A stretch of 64,000 nucleotides of DNA, taken from the NCBI RefSeq assembly GCF_023706045.1, contig NZ_BQYL01000001.1:1302001-1366000 (forward strand). Direction: 5' to 3'. Numbering within the stretch: position 1 is the first letter of the stretch; each line of letters begins with the position of its first letter. This DNA comes from Kangiella sp. TOML190. Its GTDB lineage: Bacteria > Pseudomonadota > Gammaproteobacteria > Enterobacterales > Kangiellaceae. Shown here in pieces: positions 44,486-52,138 of the stretch. The notes beneath the pieces were generated by a model. It did not search any database. It worked only from the letters and a program-made list of their open reading frames with translations, and was not told the origin of the DNA. Both the position numbers and the translations under genes were made by a program.

Positions 44486-44511
44486 CTTATTAAACCGACT
44501 GGTTTAATAAG
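44486..44511. promoter_or_regulatory. Palindromic operator-like site
   Basis: CTTATTAAACC-GACT-GGTTTAATAAG is a perfect 11-bp inverted repeat with a 4-bp centre, between the divergent PagL-like and TrmB-like genes. The AACCGACTGGTT core resembles operators of TetR-type repressors. No TetR gene is in the window. Confidence 0.5.
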
Positions 44512-44611
44512 TACAGCTTAATCATTGATTTTAAAGAGGTCAATACTATATTTATGATTTTTGATGACCAGCTCTTGTATAATCAAATTTTGATAAAACT
44601 TACAGTTTTTA

Positions 44612-45235
44612 ATGAGAGTTTTTAAGCCAAACAAGCTATTTCTACCACGCAACTTTGATAAACCCCAGATCAGCGAAAACTGCTATGTAGAAATAGGCGC
44701 TGGACGAGGTTTACATGCGTTACAATTTGCACAGGCTAATCCGGATAAGCAATTAATCGCCATTGAGCGGACGCGAGTTAAGTTTGAGGATTTTGCCCAA
44801 AGAATCGACAAAGTCAGAGCGCAAAAGCAACGTTTGAAGAATTTAACGCCAGTGCATGCTGATGCTATTCCTTGGCTGGTACACGCTTTGCCGCCGCAAT
44901 CATTAAACGGGGTTTTTCTGTTATACCCTAATCCTGAACCGAAAAATGCAGCGCAGCGTTGGCTTAACATGCCATTTTTTGAGTTTTTACTGTCGCGCTT
45001 AAAACCAGAAGCTAAAATTATTCTGGCAACCAATATTGAGGAGTATTTTGCAGAAGCAAAGCAACAGGCCGAAACCCTCTGGCAACTACCGATGAAAGCA
45101 TTTGAAGTGGATAAAGAGTCTAGGCGTACTCACTTTGAAATTAAATATTTGGCGCGTGGCGAAAGCTGCTATCAACTTGAGATCTATAAACCAGCGGATT
45201 ATCAAACCCGGTTCGATCAGTGGGCACTTGCGTAA
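44612..45235 (+). CDS. TrmB-like SAM-dependent methyltransferase
   Basis: A 207-aa protein with a Rossmann motif I YVEIGAGRGLHALQFA, an AIERTRVKFEDFAQRI block, and FLLYPNPEPKNAAQRWL in place of the PDPWPKKRH motif of TrmB. It resembles a shorter TrmB paralogue found in some gammaproteobacteria. It may methylate tRNA, but the changed PDPWPKKRH region leaves the substrate uncertain. Confidence 0.75.
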   Translation: MRVFKPNKLFLPRNFDKPQISENCYVEIGAGRGLHALQFAQANPDKQLIAIERTRVKFEDFAQRIDKVRAQKQRLKNLTPVHADAIPWLVHALPPQSLNGVFLLYPNPEPKNAAQRWLNMPFFEFLLSRLKPEAKIILATNIEEYFAEAKQQAETLWQLPMKAFEVDKESRRTHFEIKYLARGESCYQLEIYKPADYQTRFDQWALA

Positions 45236-45340
45236 ATAGCTCATCGGAGCAGACAAAAGTTTACAATTTTAACTCATCAAAAGGTCTTTTGTTGTTATAA
45301 TCGAAGCTACAAAAAGTAGTATATTTATAATTATTTGGTA

Positions 45341-47104
45341 ATGAAAAAATTAATTTTAGCCGCCGTTTTGGCGAGCAGCTTTAGCATGAGTGCTACGGCA
45401 AACTTTTGCGCTACTCCAGGAGAAGACGGTAGTCCTACCATTACTGGCGTTATTAATACCTATTATGAGCCGACTGGTGGCGTATCAGCGGGCGCGACCA
45501 GCTTAACGGTTGGGGCTTCAAGTGGTGCTGGCGAAAGTCTGGCTGCAGGCGACTTGGTGCTGATTATTCAAATGCAGGACGCCACCATCAATTCTACCGA
45601 TAGTAATAGCTATGGCGATGGCAGCACTGGTAGTGGTTATACGGTAATAAATAGTACCGGTTTATATGAGTTTGCCAGCGTTATTTCGGTTTCAGGCTCA
45701 AGCATTACTTTTGCTAACGGACTACAAAATTCTTATACCAAAAGTTCAGCCAGCTTAGCTTCGGGACAAAGAAGTTATCAGGTGATTAAGGTGCCGCAAT
45801 ACCAAGACGTGACTTTTTCCGGAACCTTAACCGCCACTCCTTGGGATGGGGCTTTAGGTGGTGTTTTTGTGGTCGATGTTGCGGGTACTGTGTCGGGTGG
45901 CGGTGCTAACGTGGATTTGGCGGGGTTGGGCTTCCGTGGCGGTGCTTATCAGGATAACGGGGTGGCTACGACCGCGGCGCAGCGCTTTCAGTACGTCGCC
46001 AATGCGGTGAATAATACCGGGCCTGGTGGCAATCGACATGCGGCTAAAGGTGAAGGAATTGCTGGCACCCCACAATTTATTTTTAACGGTACTGCGGTAG
46101 TGGATACCAATGGCGCTTCGCCTGCCGATGGTTATCCAAATGGTGATTATGCGCGCGGTGCGCCCGGTAATGCTGGTGGTGGCGGAAACGAATGGCTTAA
46201 TGGTAACGATTCCGCCGGTGGCGGTGGAGGTAACTTCGGCGCGGGTGGTCAAGGCGGAGCTGGCTGGAATACCGATCCGATCACTGAAAATGTAGGTGGC
46301 TTAGGCGGTGGTGCTTTCCCTGCGACTGCTGCCCGCGTGGTATTTGGCGGCGGTGGTGGCGCAGGTATGGCTAATAACGATGATGCTCCGCATGGCGGTA
46401 ATGGCGGTGGCGTCGCGATTATTCGTAGCAATATTATTTCAGGCTCTTTTAGCATCAATATTGATGGTAATGACGGTATCGAATCACTCAATAATGATGC
46501 CGGCGGCGGCGCGGGGGCTGCAGGTTCGGCAGTAATTATTGCTACCGCAGGGCTTAATGGGGTGAGCGTTTCTGCCGTGGGTGGCGATGGCGGGGATGCT
46601 TGGACTAGCGATAGCGGCTCTAACGCCATGCATGGCCCTGGTGGTGGCGGTGCCGGTGGTTATGTGATTTATTCTTCTGGTGCAGGCAACCCAAGCGTTA
46701 ACGTTGCTGGTGGTGCTTCGGGAACGACCACCAGTCGTAATGAAACCTTTGGCGGTTCTTCGGGTTCAAGTGGTTCCGATACTTCAGGTAACTTGGTTTA
46801 TCCTTGTGCTGCTGATCTTGAGGTGACTAAGTCTGATCCAAATCCGACCTATTCTCCCGGCCAAGTTAGCAGTTACCAAATCCAAGTGACTAATTCTGGT
46901 CCAGCCAATGTCACAGCCGCCCTGATCAGTGATCGCGTTCCTAATGGCCTAACTATCGGTAGCGTTTCTTGCTCGGTTGCTGCTGCTTGTACCAGTATTT
47001 CGGTAGTGGGACAACAAATCGACATCAACTTGAATATCGATAATGGCCAAACCATAACCGTTACCGTTCCAGTGACTTATAGCAGCGATCCAGCAGATTA
47101 TTGA
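45341..47104 (+). CDS. Exported Gly-rich protein with C-terminal DUF11 domain
   Basis: From ATG 45341 a signal peptide (about 1-20, ending SATA) is followed by a 250-residue N-terminal part, a Gly-rich region with GGGGNEW, GGGGGNFG, GGGGGAGM repeats (about 260-470) and a DUF11-like domain (ADLEVTKSDPNPTYSPGQ, about 485-585) typical of surface or secreted proteins. No LPXTG or PEP-CTERM anchor is visible. There is no strong ribosome-binding site. Composition suggests an adhesin or matrix protein; function unknown. Confidence 0.75.
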   Translation: MKKLILAAVLASSFSMSATANFCATPGEDGSPTITGVINTYYEPTGGVSAGATSLTVGASSGAGESLAAGDLVLIIQMQDATINSTDSNSYGDGSTGSGYTVINSTGLYEFASVISVSGSSITFANGLQNSYTKSSASLASGQRSYQVIKVPQYQDVTFSGTLTATPWDGALGGVFVVDVAGTVSGGGANVDLAGLGFRGGAYQDNGVATTAAQRFQYVANAVNNTGPGGNRHAAKGEGIAGTPQFIFNGTAVVDTNGASPADGYPNGDYARGAPGNAGGGGNEWLNGNDSAGGGGGNFGAGGQGGAGWNTDPITENVGGLGGGAFPATAARVVFGGGGGAGMANNDDAPHGGNGGGVAIIRSNIISGSFSINIDGNDGIESLNNDAGGGAGAAGSAVIIATAGLNGVSVSAVGGDGGDAWTSDSGSNAMHGPGGGGAGGYVIYSSGAGNPSVNVAGGASGTTTSRNETFGGSSGSSGSDTSGNLVYPCAADLEVTKSDPNPTYSPGQVSSYQIQVTNSGPANVTAALISDRVPNGLTIGSVSCSVAAACTSISVVGQQIDINLNIDNGQTITVTVPVTYSSDPADY

Positions 47105-47144
47105 TACCGCACTTTATTAAGGCTGGCCTGATGGCTTGAAATAA

Positions 47145-47163
47145 ATTCCCGCTTTGCGGGAAT
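47145..47163. terminator. Hairpin between convergent genes
   Basis: ATTCCCGC-TTT-GCGGGAAT is a perfect 8-bp stem between the convergent Gly-rich protein and ettA genes. T-runs are poor on both sides, so efficiency is uncertain. Confidence 0.55.
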
Positions 47164-47174
47164 CACTAGATTAA

Positions 47175-48842
47175 TTATTTAGAAATTTTACGATATTTAA
47201 TCCGATGCGGTTGATCAGCATCGGCACCAAGGCGGCGCTTTTTATCCGCTTCGTACTCTTGATAGTTACCTTCAAACCAAATCGTTTCACTGTCGCCTTC
47301 AAAGGCTAAAATGTGTGTGGCGATTCTATCGAGGAACCAGCGATCGTGCGAAATCACTACCGCACAGCCTGGGAAAGCTAGCAGTGCATCTTCCAAGGCG
47401 CGTAAAGTTTCTACGTCTAAATCATTAGTCGGCTCATCCAGTAGCAACACGTTACCGCCAGATTTTAATAACTTCGCCAAGTGAACCCGGTTGCGCTCGC
47501 CGCCTGACAAGTTACCAATGCGTTTTTGTTGATCAGAGCCTTTAAAGTTAAAACGCCCGCAGTAAGAACGTGATGAGGTTGTGTAATTACCAACGGTGAC
47601 CAGATCCAAGCCGTCCGAAATTTCTTCCCACACGGTTTTGCTATCGTCCAAACTGTCGCGACTTTGGTCGACATACGACAACTCAACGGTTTCGCCAACA
47701 ATCAGCTCGCCGGCATCCGGCGTTTCTTGGCCTGTGATCAATTTGAACATGGTGGATTTACCCGCACCATTGGGGCCAATCACGCCGACGATACCACCTT
47801 GTGGTAAGTTAAAACTTAAGTCGTTATACAACAGCTTGTCGCCAAAAGTTTTGCTTAGGCCTTTGGCGGTAATCACTTGCGTACCTAGGCGTGGCCCTGG
47901 CGGAATGTATAATTCACGAGTCTCGTTGCGTTCTTGGAACTCTTTGCTGGATAATTCTTCGAATCGCGCCATCCGTGCTTTGGATTTGGCTTGTCGGCCT
48001 TTAGCGTTGGAGCGCACCCACTCCAATTCTTCTTTCATGGTTTTTTGGCGTGACGCTTCTTGTTTGGCTTCAATTTCCAAACGTGCAGATTTCTGCTCCA
48101 ACCAAGAAGAGTAATTACCTTCCCACGGAATACCGTAACCGCGATCGAGCTCTAAAATCCAGCCCGCAGCATTATCTAAGAAGTAACGATCGTGGGTAAT
48201 GGCGACCACAGTACCATTATAATCCACCAAAAAGCGCTCCAGCCAGGCAACCGATTCCGCATCCAAGTGGTTGGTCGGTTCATCCAGCAACAACATATCA
48301 GGTTTTTCCAGCAGTAAACGGCAAATCGCCACACGGCGACGCTCACCACCAGACAAGTGTTCAACTTTAGCTTCCCAAGCTGGTAGTCTTAAGGCATCAG
48401 CTGCGCGCTCTAGCGCATTTTCCAAATTATGGCCATCGGATGCTTGAATAATGGCTTCTAGCTCGCCTTGGCGTTTAGCTAGGGCATCAAAATCAGCACC
48501 TTCTTCGGCATAAGCGGTGTAAACTTGATCAAGTTCGTTTAAGGCATCTTTAACGTGCGAAACCGCTTGCTCTATAACTTCTCGTACGTTTTTGCTTTCG
48601 TCGAGCTGCGGCTCTTGTGGCAAGTAGCCAATATTAATCCCTGCTTGTGGGCGCGCTTCGCCTTCAATATCCGTATCAATCCCAGCCATAATCCGAAGCA
48701 AGGTGGATTTACCGGCACCGTTTAGACCGAGAACACCAATCTTAGCTCCTGGGAAAAAAGATAGAGAGATGTCTTTTAAAATGGTTTTATTGGGCGGAAC
48801 AATTTTACCAACCCGATTCATGGTATAAATGTATTGAGCCAT
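47175..48842 (-). CDS. ettA: Energy-dependent translational throttle protein EttA
   Basis: A 555-aa ABC-F protein with two ATPase domains: GLNGAGKSTLLRIMAG and LSGGERRRVA in the first, GPNGAGKSTMFKL and LSGGERNRVHLAKLL in the second, with LLLDEPTNHLD and LLLDEPTNDLD Walker B motifs. The linker and arm region is present. EttA gates the ribosomal E site according to ADP/ATP ratio. Length is typical. Confidence 0.96.
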   Translation of the reverse strand: MAQYIYTMNRVGKIVPPNKTILKDISLSFFPGAKIGVLGLNGAGKSTLLRIMAGIDTDIEGEARPQAGINIGYLPQEPQLDESKNVREVIEQAVSHVKDALNELDQVYTAYAEEGADFDALAKRQGELEAIIQASDGHNLENALERAADALRLPAWEAKVEHLSGGERRRVAICRLLLEKPDMLLLDEPTNHLDAESVAWLERFLVDYNGTVVAITHDRYFLDNAAGWILELDRGYGIPWEGNYSSWLEQKSARLEIEAKQEASRQKTMKEELEWVRSNAKGRQAKSKARMARFEELSSKEFQERNETRELYIPPGPRLGTQVITAKGLSKTFGDKLLYNDLSFNLPQGGIVGVIGPNGAGKSTMFKLITGQETPDAGELIVGETVELSYVDQSRDSLDDSKTVWEEISDGLDLVTVGNYTTSSRSYCGRFNFKGSDQQKRIGNLSGGERNRVHLAKLLKSGGNVLLLDEPTNDLDVETLRALEDALLAFPGCAVVISHDRWFLDRIATHILAFEGDSETIWFEGNYQEYEADKKRRLGADADQPHRIKYRKISK

Positions 48843-48951
48843 GGGTTACTCTAGTGACCAAAAATAATGGTGTTATTTTACCTTGCTTCGACTATTGAAA
48901 CCACAGCGAAACTCGAACTAAGGCCATACTAAAACCAAAATGGAGATCTTG

Positions 48952-50622
48952 ATGCGTTTTTTTTCTAGACTAATTTTTGTACTAATGGCTTTTTTGAGCT
49001 TGGTTTTAGCTTCTGCTTGTGGCCCGCTAGCAAAAAATAACGCCATGCTGGACTGTGTGGCGCATCAGCAGCTCTATAAAATGGCGGATCAAAGAGCGAT
49101 AGATCAAGAGCTAACACAAGCTGCATTAGCTTGTAATAAGTCCGAAACCGTTCGAGTGGCTTTAATTGCGCTTGGTCGAATTGGTGGAAAAGAGGCTGCC
49201 GACTTGATTGTGCCGCAACTTACCAACAGCAAGTCTTCGATACGCCAAACCGCGGCTTTTGCCCTGGGAATTAGTGGCGACGCTAAACAAACCTCTCTTC
49301 TTGAGCAGCGCCTTTGGCAAGAGACAAATCCCGAAGTGCAGCAATCTTTAGCTTTAGCTATAGGTAATTTAGGGGCTGAAAATGGCGTTGAACTGCTAGC
49401 AAAAATCATTCATCAAGCGCCGAGTGCCGAGGCGGCCAATGGTGCTATGCAGGGTCTAGGTATTTTTGCTTTATTCCATGGCGATAAACTTAAAGATCTT
49501 GAGCAACTTGATAGTGAAAAGGTTATTGCGCGGCTAGATAACCCTAAGACTTCGTTAGCTGCGAGTTTTCTATTAGCAAGAGTGTCACTATTAAAAAAGT
49601 CCCAAACGCCTGAACTCGTGGCGCTTTTTCCAGTTATTGATGCAGACAGTCAAGCGTTCTTGTTACGGGCTCTTGCCAAACTGGATACGCAAGAAACTAA
49701 TCTGTTGCTACGCAAGCATATCAAGGATACCGATATAGGGGTTAGGCTAACCGCGATAAGAGCTTTATCGCAAGCGAGATCCTCGCCGACTAATTTGGCA
49801 TTACTGCAGTTGGTGTTTAGTGGTAATAATATTTTTGATCAGATTACGGCAATACAGTCTGGTGCAGCCTTAGCGCCATTCACTCGGAACAGGCTACTTA
49901 CAAGCTCGAACAGTTGGCGGGCTTCGGAAACTTTTTTGTCCTTGTTAAAATTGCAACCAAAGGCAAAGTATTTAAAGCCATTGGCACTTAAATGGATGGA
50001 TACTAAAGATCCTAATTTACAACGAGCGGCGATTGCTTATTTTGTAAAGCAGGGTGATAAAATGCAACTAGAGCAATTAGCCAAAAGCGATAAAACCATT
50101 ATTGCCAATGGCGCCAAGCAAGCCTTAAAGCTTAGCAATGAGCCTAAAAATCCACCACAAGCAACGCCAGACACCTTACCTGAAGAGTTATTAACCGGCT
50201 CAACAAAAGTCAGTTTAAACACTACTCAAGGCGAAATCGTTATTCGCTTATTTGCCGATACGTCATACACCTCAGCCAATTTTATCAAGCTAGTTAAGCA
50301 AGGTTTTTACGACCATAGTTATTTCCATCGAGTGATCCCAAACTTTGTGGCGCAAGGTGGTGGCAAGGTTGGCGATGGTTCAAGTTCAGTGGGTTATGCT
50401 ATTCGCGAAGAACTATCTCAACGTTCGCATCGCTATGGTACCGTTGGCATGGCAACGGCAGGTAAAGATACTGGAGGCGCGCAGTTTTTTATCAATTTAG
50501 CGCCTAATTTACATTTGGATTCCAACTACACTATTTTTGGCGAAGTGGTGTCTGGGATGGAGGTAGCCTTGAAACTGGAACAGAACGATCAAATTATCAA
50601 AGCTAAGCTAATCGAGCTTTAA
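48952..50622 (+). CDS. HEAT-repeat lipoprotein with C-terminal cyclophilin domain
   Basis: From ATG 48952 (GGAG upstream) the protein is 556 aa. A lipoprotein signal (LASAC) is followed by about 380 residues of HEAT-like helices (VRVALIALGRIGG, IRQTAAFALGISGD). The last 150 residues are a cyclophilin domain (NTTQGEIVIRLF, FYDHSYFHRVIPNFVAQGG, GGAQFFINLAPNLHLD). Cyclophilins catalyse prolyl isomerisation, so this looks like an envelope chaperone. The fusion of HEAT repeats with a peptidyl-prolyl isomerase is less common. Confidence 0.85.
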   Translation: MRFFSRLIFVLMAFLSLVLASACGPLAKNNAMLDCVAHQQLYKMADQRAIDQELTQAALACNKSETVRVALIALGRIGGKEAADLIVPQLTNSKSSIRQTAAFALGISGDAKQTSLLEQRLWQETNPEVQQSLALAIGNLGAENGVELLAKIIHQAPSAEAANGAMQGLGIFALFHGDKLKDLEQLDSEKVIARLDNPKTSLAASFLLARVSLLKKSQTPELVALFPVIDADSQAFLLRALAKLDTQETNLLLRKHIKDTDIGVRLTAIRALSQARSSPTNLALLQLVFSGNNIFDQITAIQSGAALAPFTRNRLLTSSNSWRASETFLSLLKLQPKAKYLKPLALKWMDTKDPNLQRAAIAYFVKQGDKMQLEQLAKSDKTIIANGAKQALKLSNEPKNPPQATPDTLPEELLTGSTKVSLNTTQGEIVIRLFADTSYTSANFIKLVKQGFYDHSYFHRVIPNFVAQGGGKVGDGSSSVGYAIREELSQRSHRYGTVGMATAGKDTGGAQFFINLAPNLHLDSNYTIFGEVVSGMEVALKLEQNDQIIKAKLIEL

Positions 50623-50638
50623 ATAGTAAGGTTCTGGA

Positions 50639-51112
50639 CTATAAAAAACACTCCATAATGACGTCGCAGCGTTGATAGTCGCTGCGGGAGCATTCGAAAG
50701 TGACTTCCTTAAAGCCCAGTTTTTGATACAGATGGCGCGCTGCTGTTAACTGGCTGTTGGTTTCTAAAAATAGGCGTTTGCAGCCTAATGTTTGAGCTTG
50801 CTCGATAATGGCTTGGCCAAGATGATAGCCCAGTTGTAAGCCTTGAAAACCGTCGAGCACCCCCATTTTGACTAGCTCATACTCATCATTATGCCACTTT
50901 TTTAAACCGCAGGTACCAACGATTTGCCCTTGGTATTGGGCAAAAACAATGGCACCACCAGTATCAATTAGGTATTTTTGTGGATCGGTTAGCACTTTCA
51001 GATCTTCCGGCTCCGGCTCGAAGTAGTGCTCTATCCACAGCAGGTTAATGGTTTTAAAGTACTCGGCCAGCTCTGGGCTGAAGCTTAAAATTTGAATGTC
51101 GGTGGTGCGCAT
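50639..51112 (-). CDS. GNAT-family N-acetyltransferase
   Basis: A 157-aa acetyltransferase with the GNAT pattern: GQIVGTCGLKKW, VLDGFQGLQLGYHLGQA (motif A acetyl-CoA site, about residues 85-101) and AARHLYQKLGFKE near the end. The substrate is unknown. It is convergent with the HEAT-cyclophilin gene. Confidence 0.88.
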   Translation of the reverse strand: MRTTDIQILSFSPELAEYFKTINLLWIEHYFEPEPEDLKVLTDPQKYLIDTGGAIVFAQYQGQIVGTCGLKKWHNDEYELVKMGVLDGFQGLQLGYHLGQAIIEQAQTLGCKRLFLETNSQLTAARHLYQKLGFKEVTFECSRSDYQRCDVIMECFL

Positions 51113-51186
51113 AAAGTTAACATATCATTTGGTTATGCTAAACTTAGGCCAACTTATCCAGTTGAGTCAATAACAAGAAGGGGATT

Positions 51187-51984
51187 ATGGATCTATTTAC
51201 CATTGAGAATTTATTTACCTTAATGATGCTGATTGTGTTACAAGCTGTGTTGGGCTTCGACAATCTGCTTTATATTTCGTTAGAGTCTAAGCGTGCGCCT
51301 GCCGCTGATCAAAAGAGAGTACGCCGACTCGGTATTGGTATTGCGGTTGTTTTACGGATTGTTTTGTTATTCTCGCTGATGAAGCTTATCGACTATGTGC
51401 AAGGCGAGCTGTTTAGCATCCAATGGCAAGGGGTAGTGGAGGGTACCTTTACTTTTGAAAGCTTGATTGTGCTATTTGGTGGTGTCTTTATTATGTACAC
51501 CGCAGTTAAAGAGATTTGGCATATGATGGCGCTGGAAGTTGGCGATACCAGCGATCGCAAACCCCAATCGGCAGCAAAAATTATCGCGCTGATTGTAATG
51601 ATGAACCTAGTATTCTCTTTCGATTCGATTTTGAGTGCGATGGCTTTGACCGATAACTTCTGGATTATGGCGATAGCGATTATTTCCAGTGGTATTGCCA
51701 TGATTTGGCTAGCAGACACGGTATCAAACTTCCTTGAAAAGAATCGTATGTTTGAGGTTTTGGGTTTGTTTATTCTATTAATCGTTGGGGTTATGTTGCT
51801 AGCTGATGGTGGCCATAAATCGCACCTAATGTTCTTTGGTAATGAAATTACCCCGATGAGCAAAGCGACTTTCTACTTTGTGATTGCAGTGTTGGTATTG
51901 AGCGATATTGTTCAATCGCGTTATCAGAAAAATCTGTTAAGGAAGAAACAGCGTTTAGCAGAAAAAGCAGGGGTTAAAAGTTAA
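51187..51984 (+). CDS. TerC-family integral membrane protein
   Basis: A 265-aa protein with about seven membrane segments and the family signature QAVLGFDNLLYISL (about residues 18-31) and VMMNLVFSFDSILSA, which place acidic residues in membrane helices. TerC proteins are linked to tellurite resistance and metal homeostasis (Mn2+ export). AAGGGA precedes the start. Confidence 0.9.
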   Translation: MDLFTIENLFTLMMLIVLQAVLGFDNLLYISLESKRAPAADQKRVRRLGIGIAVVLRIVLLFSLMKLIDYVQGELFSIQWQGVVEGTFTFESLIVLFGGVFIMYTAVKEIWHMMALEVGDTSDRKPQSAAKIIALIVMMNLVFSFDSILSAMALTDNFWIMAIAIISSGIAMIWLADTVSNFLEKNRMFEVLGLFILLIVGVMLLADGGHKSHLMFFGNEITPMSKATFYFVIAVLVLSDIVQSRYQKNLLRKKQRLAEKAGVKS

Positions 51985-52085
51985 TCGTTTATCCAATGTA
52001 CTTAATATCATCCCGCGGCTGGAGGCTTGCTCTCTTGGTCTTCGCTGGAATGATCGATTAGTTTAAGCCTTAATTAAAAATAAAC

Positions 52086-52115
52086 AAAAAAAGCCTGCAA
52101 ATGCAGGCTTTTTTT
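52086..52115. terminator. Bidirectional Rho-independent terminator
   Basis: GCCTGCA-AA-TGCAGGC with seven A before and seven T after. It serves the convergent TerC and metalloprotease genes. Confidence 0.9.
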
Positions 52116-52138
52116 GTGGCTAGAAAGCTTAACAATAA

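Noticed and set aside
46249-46629. Long minus-strand open frame rich in Pro/Ala inside the Gly-rich gene
   Set aside because: It is the antisense shadow of Gly codons (GGN read as NCC) and has no start context.
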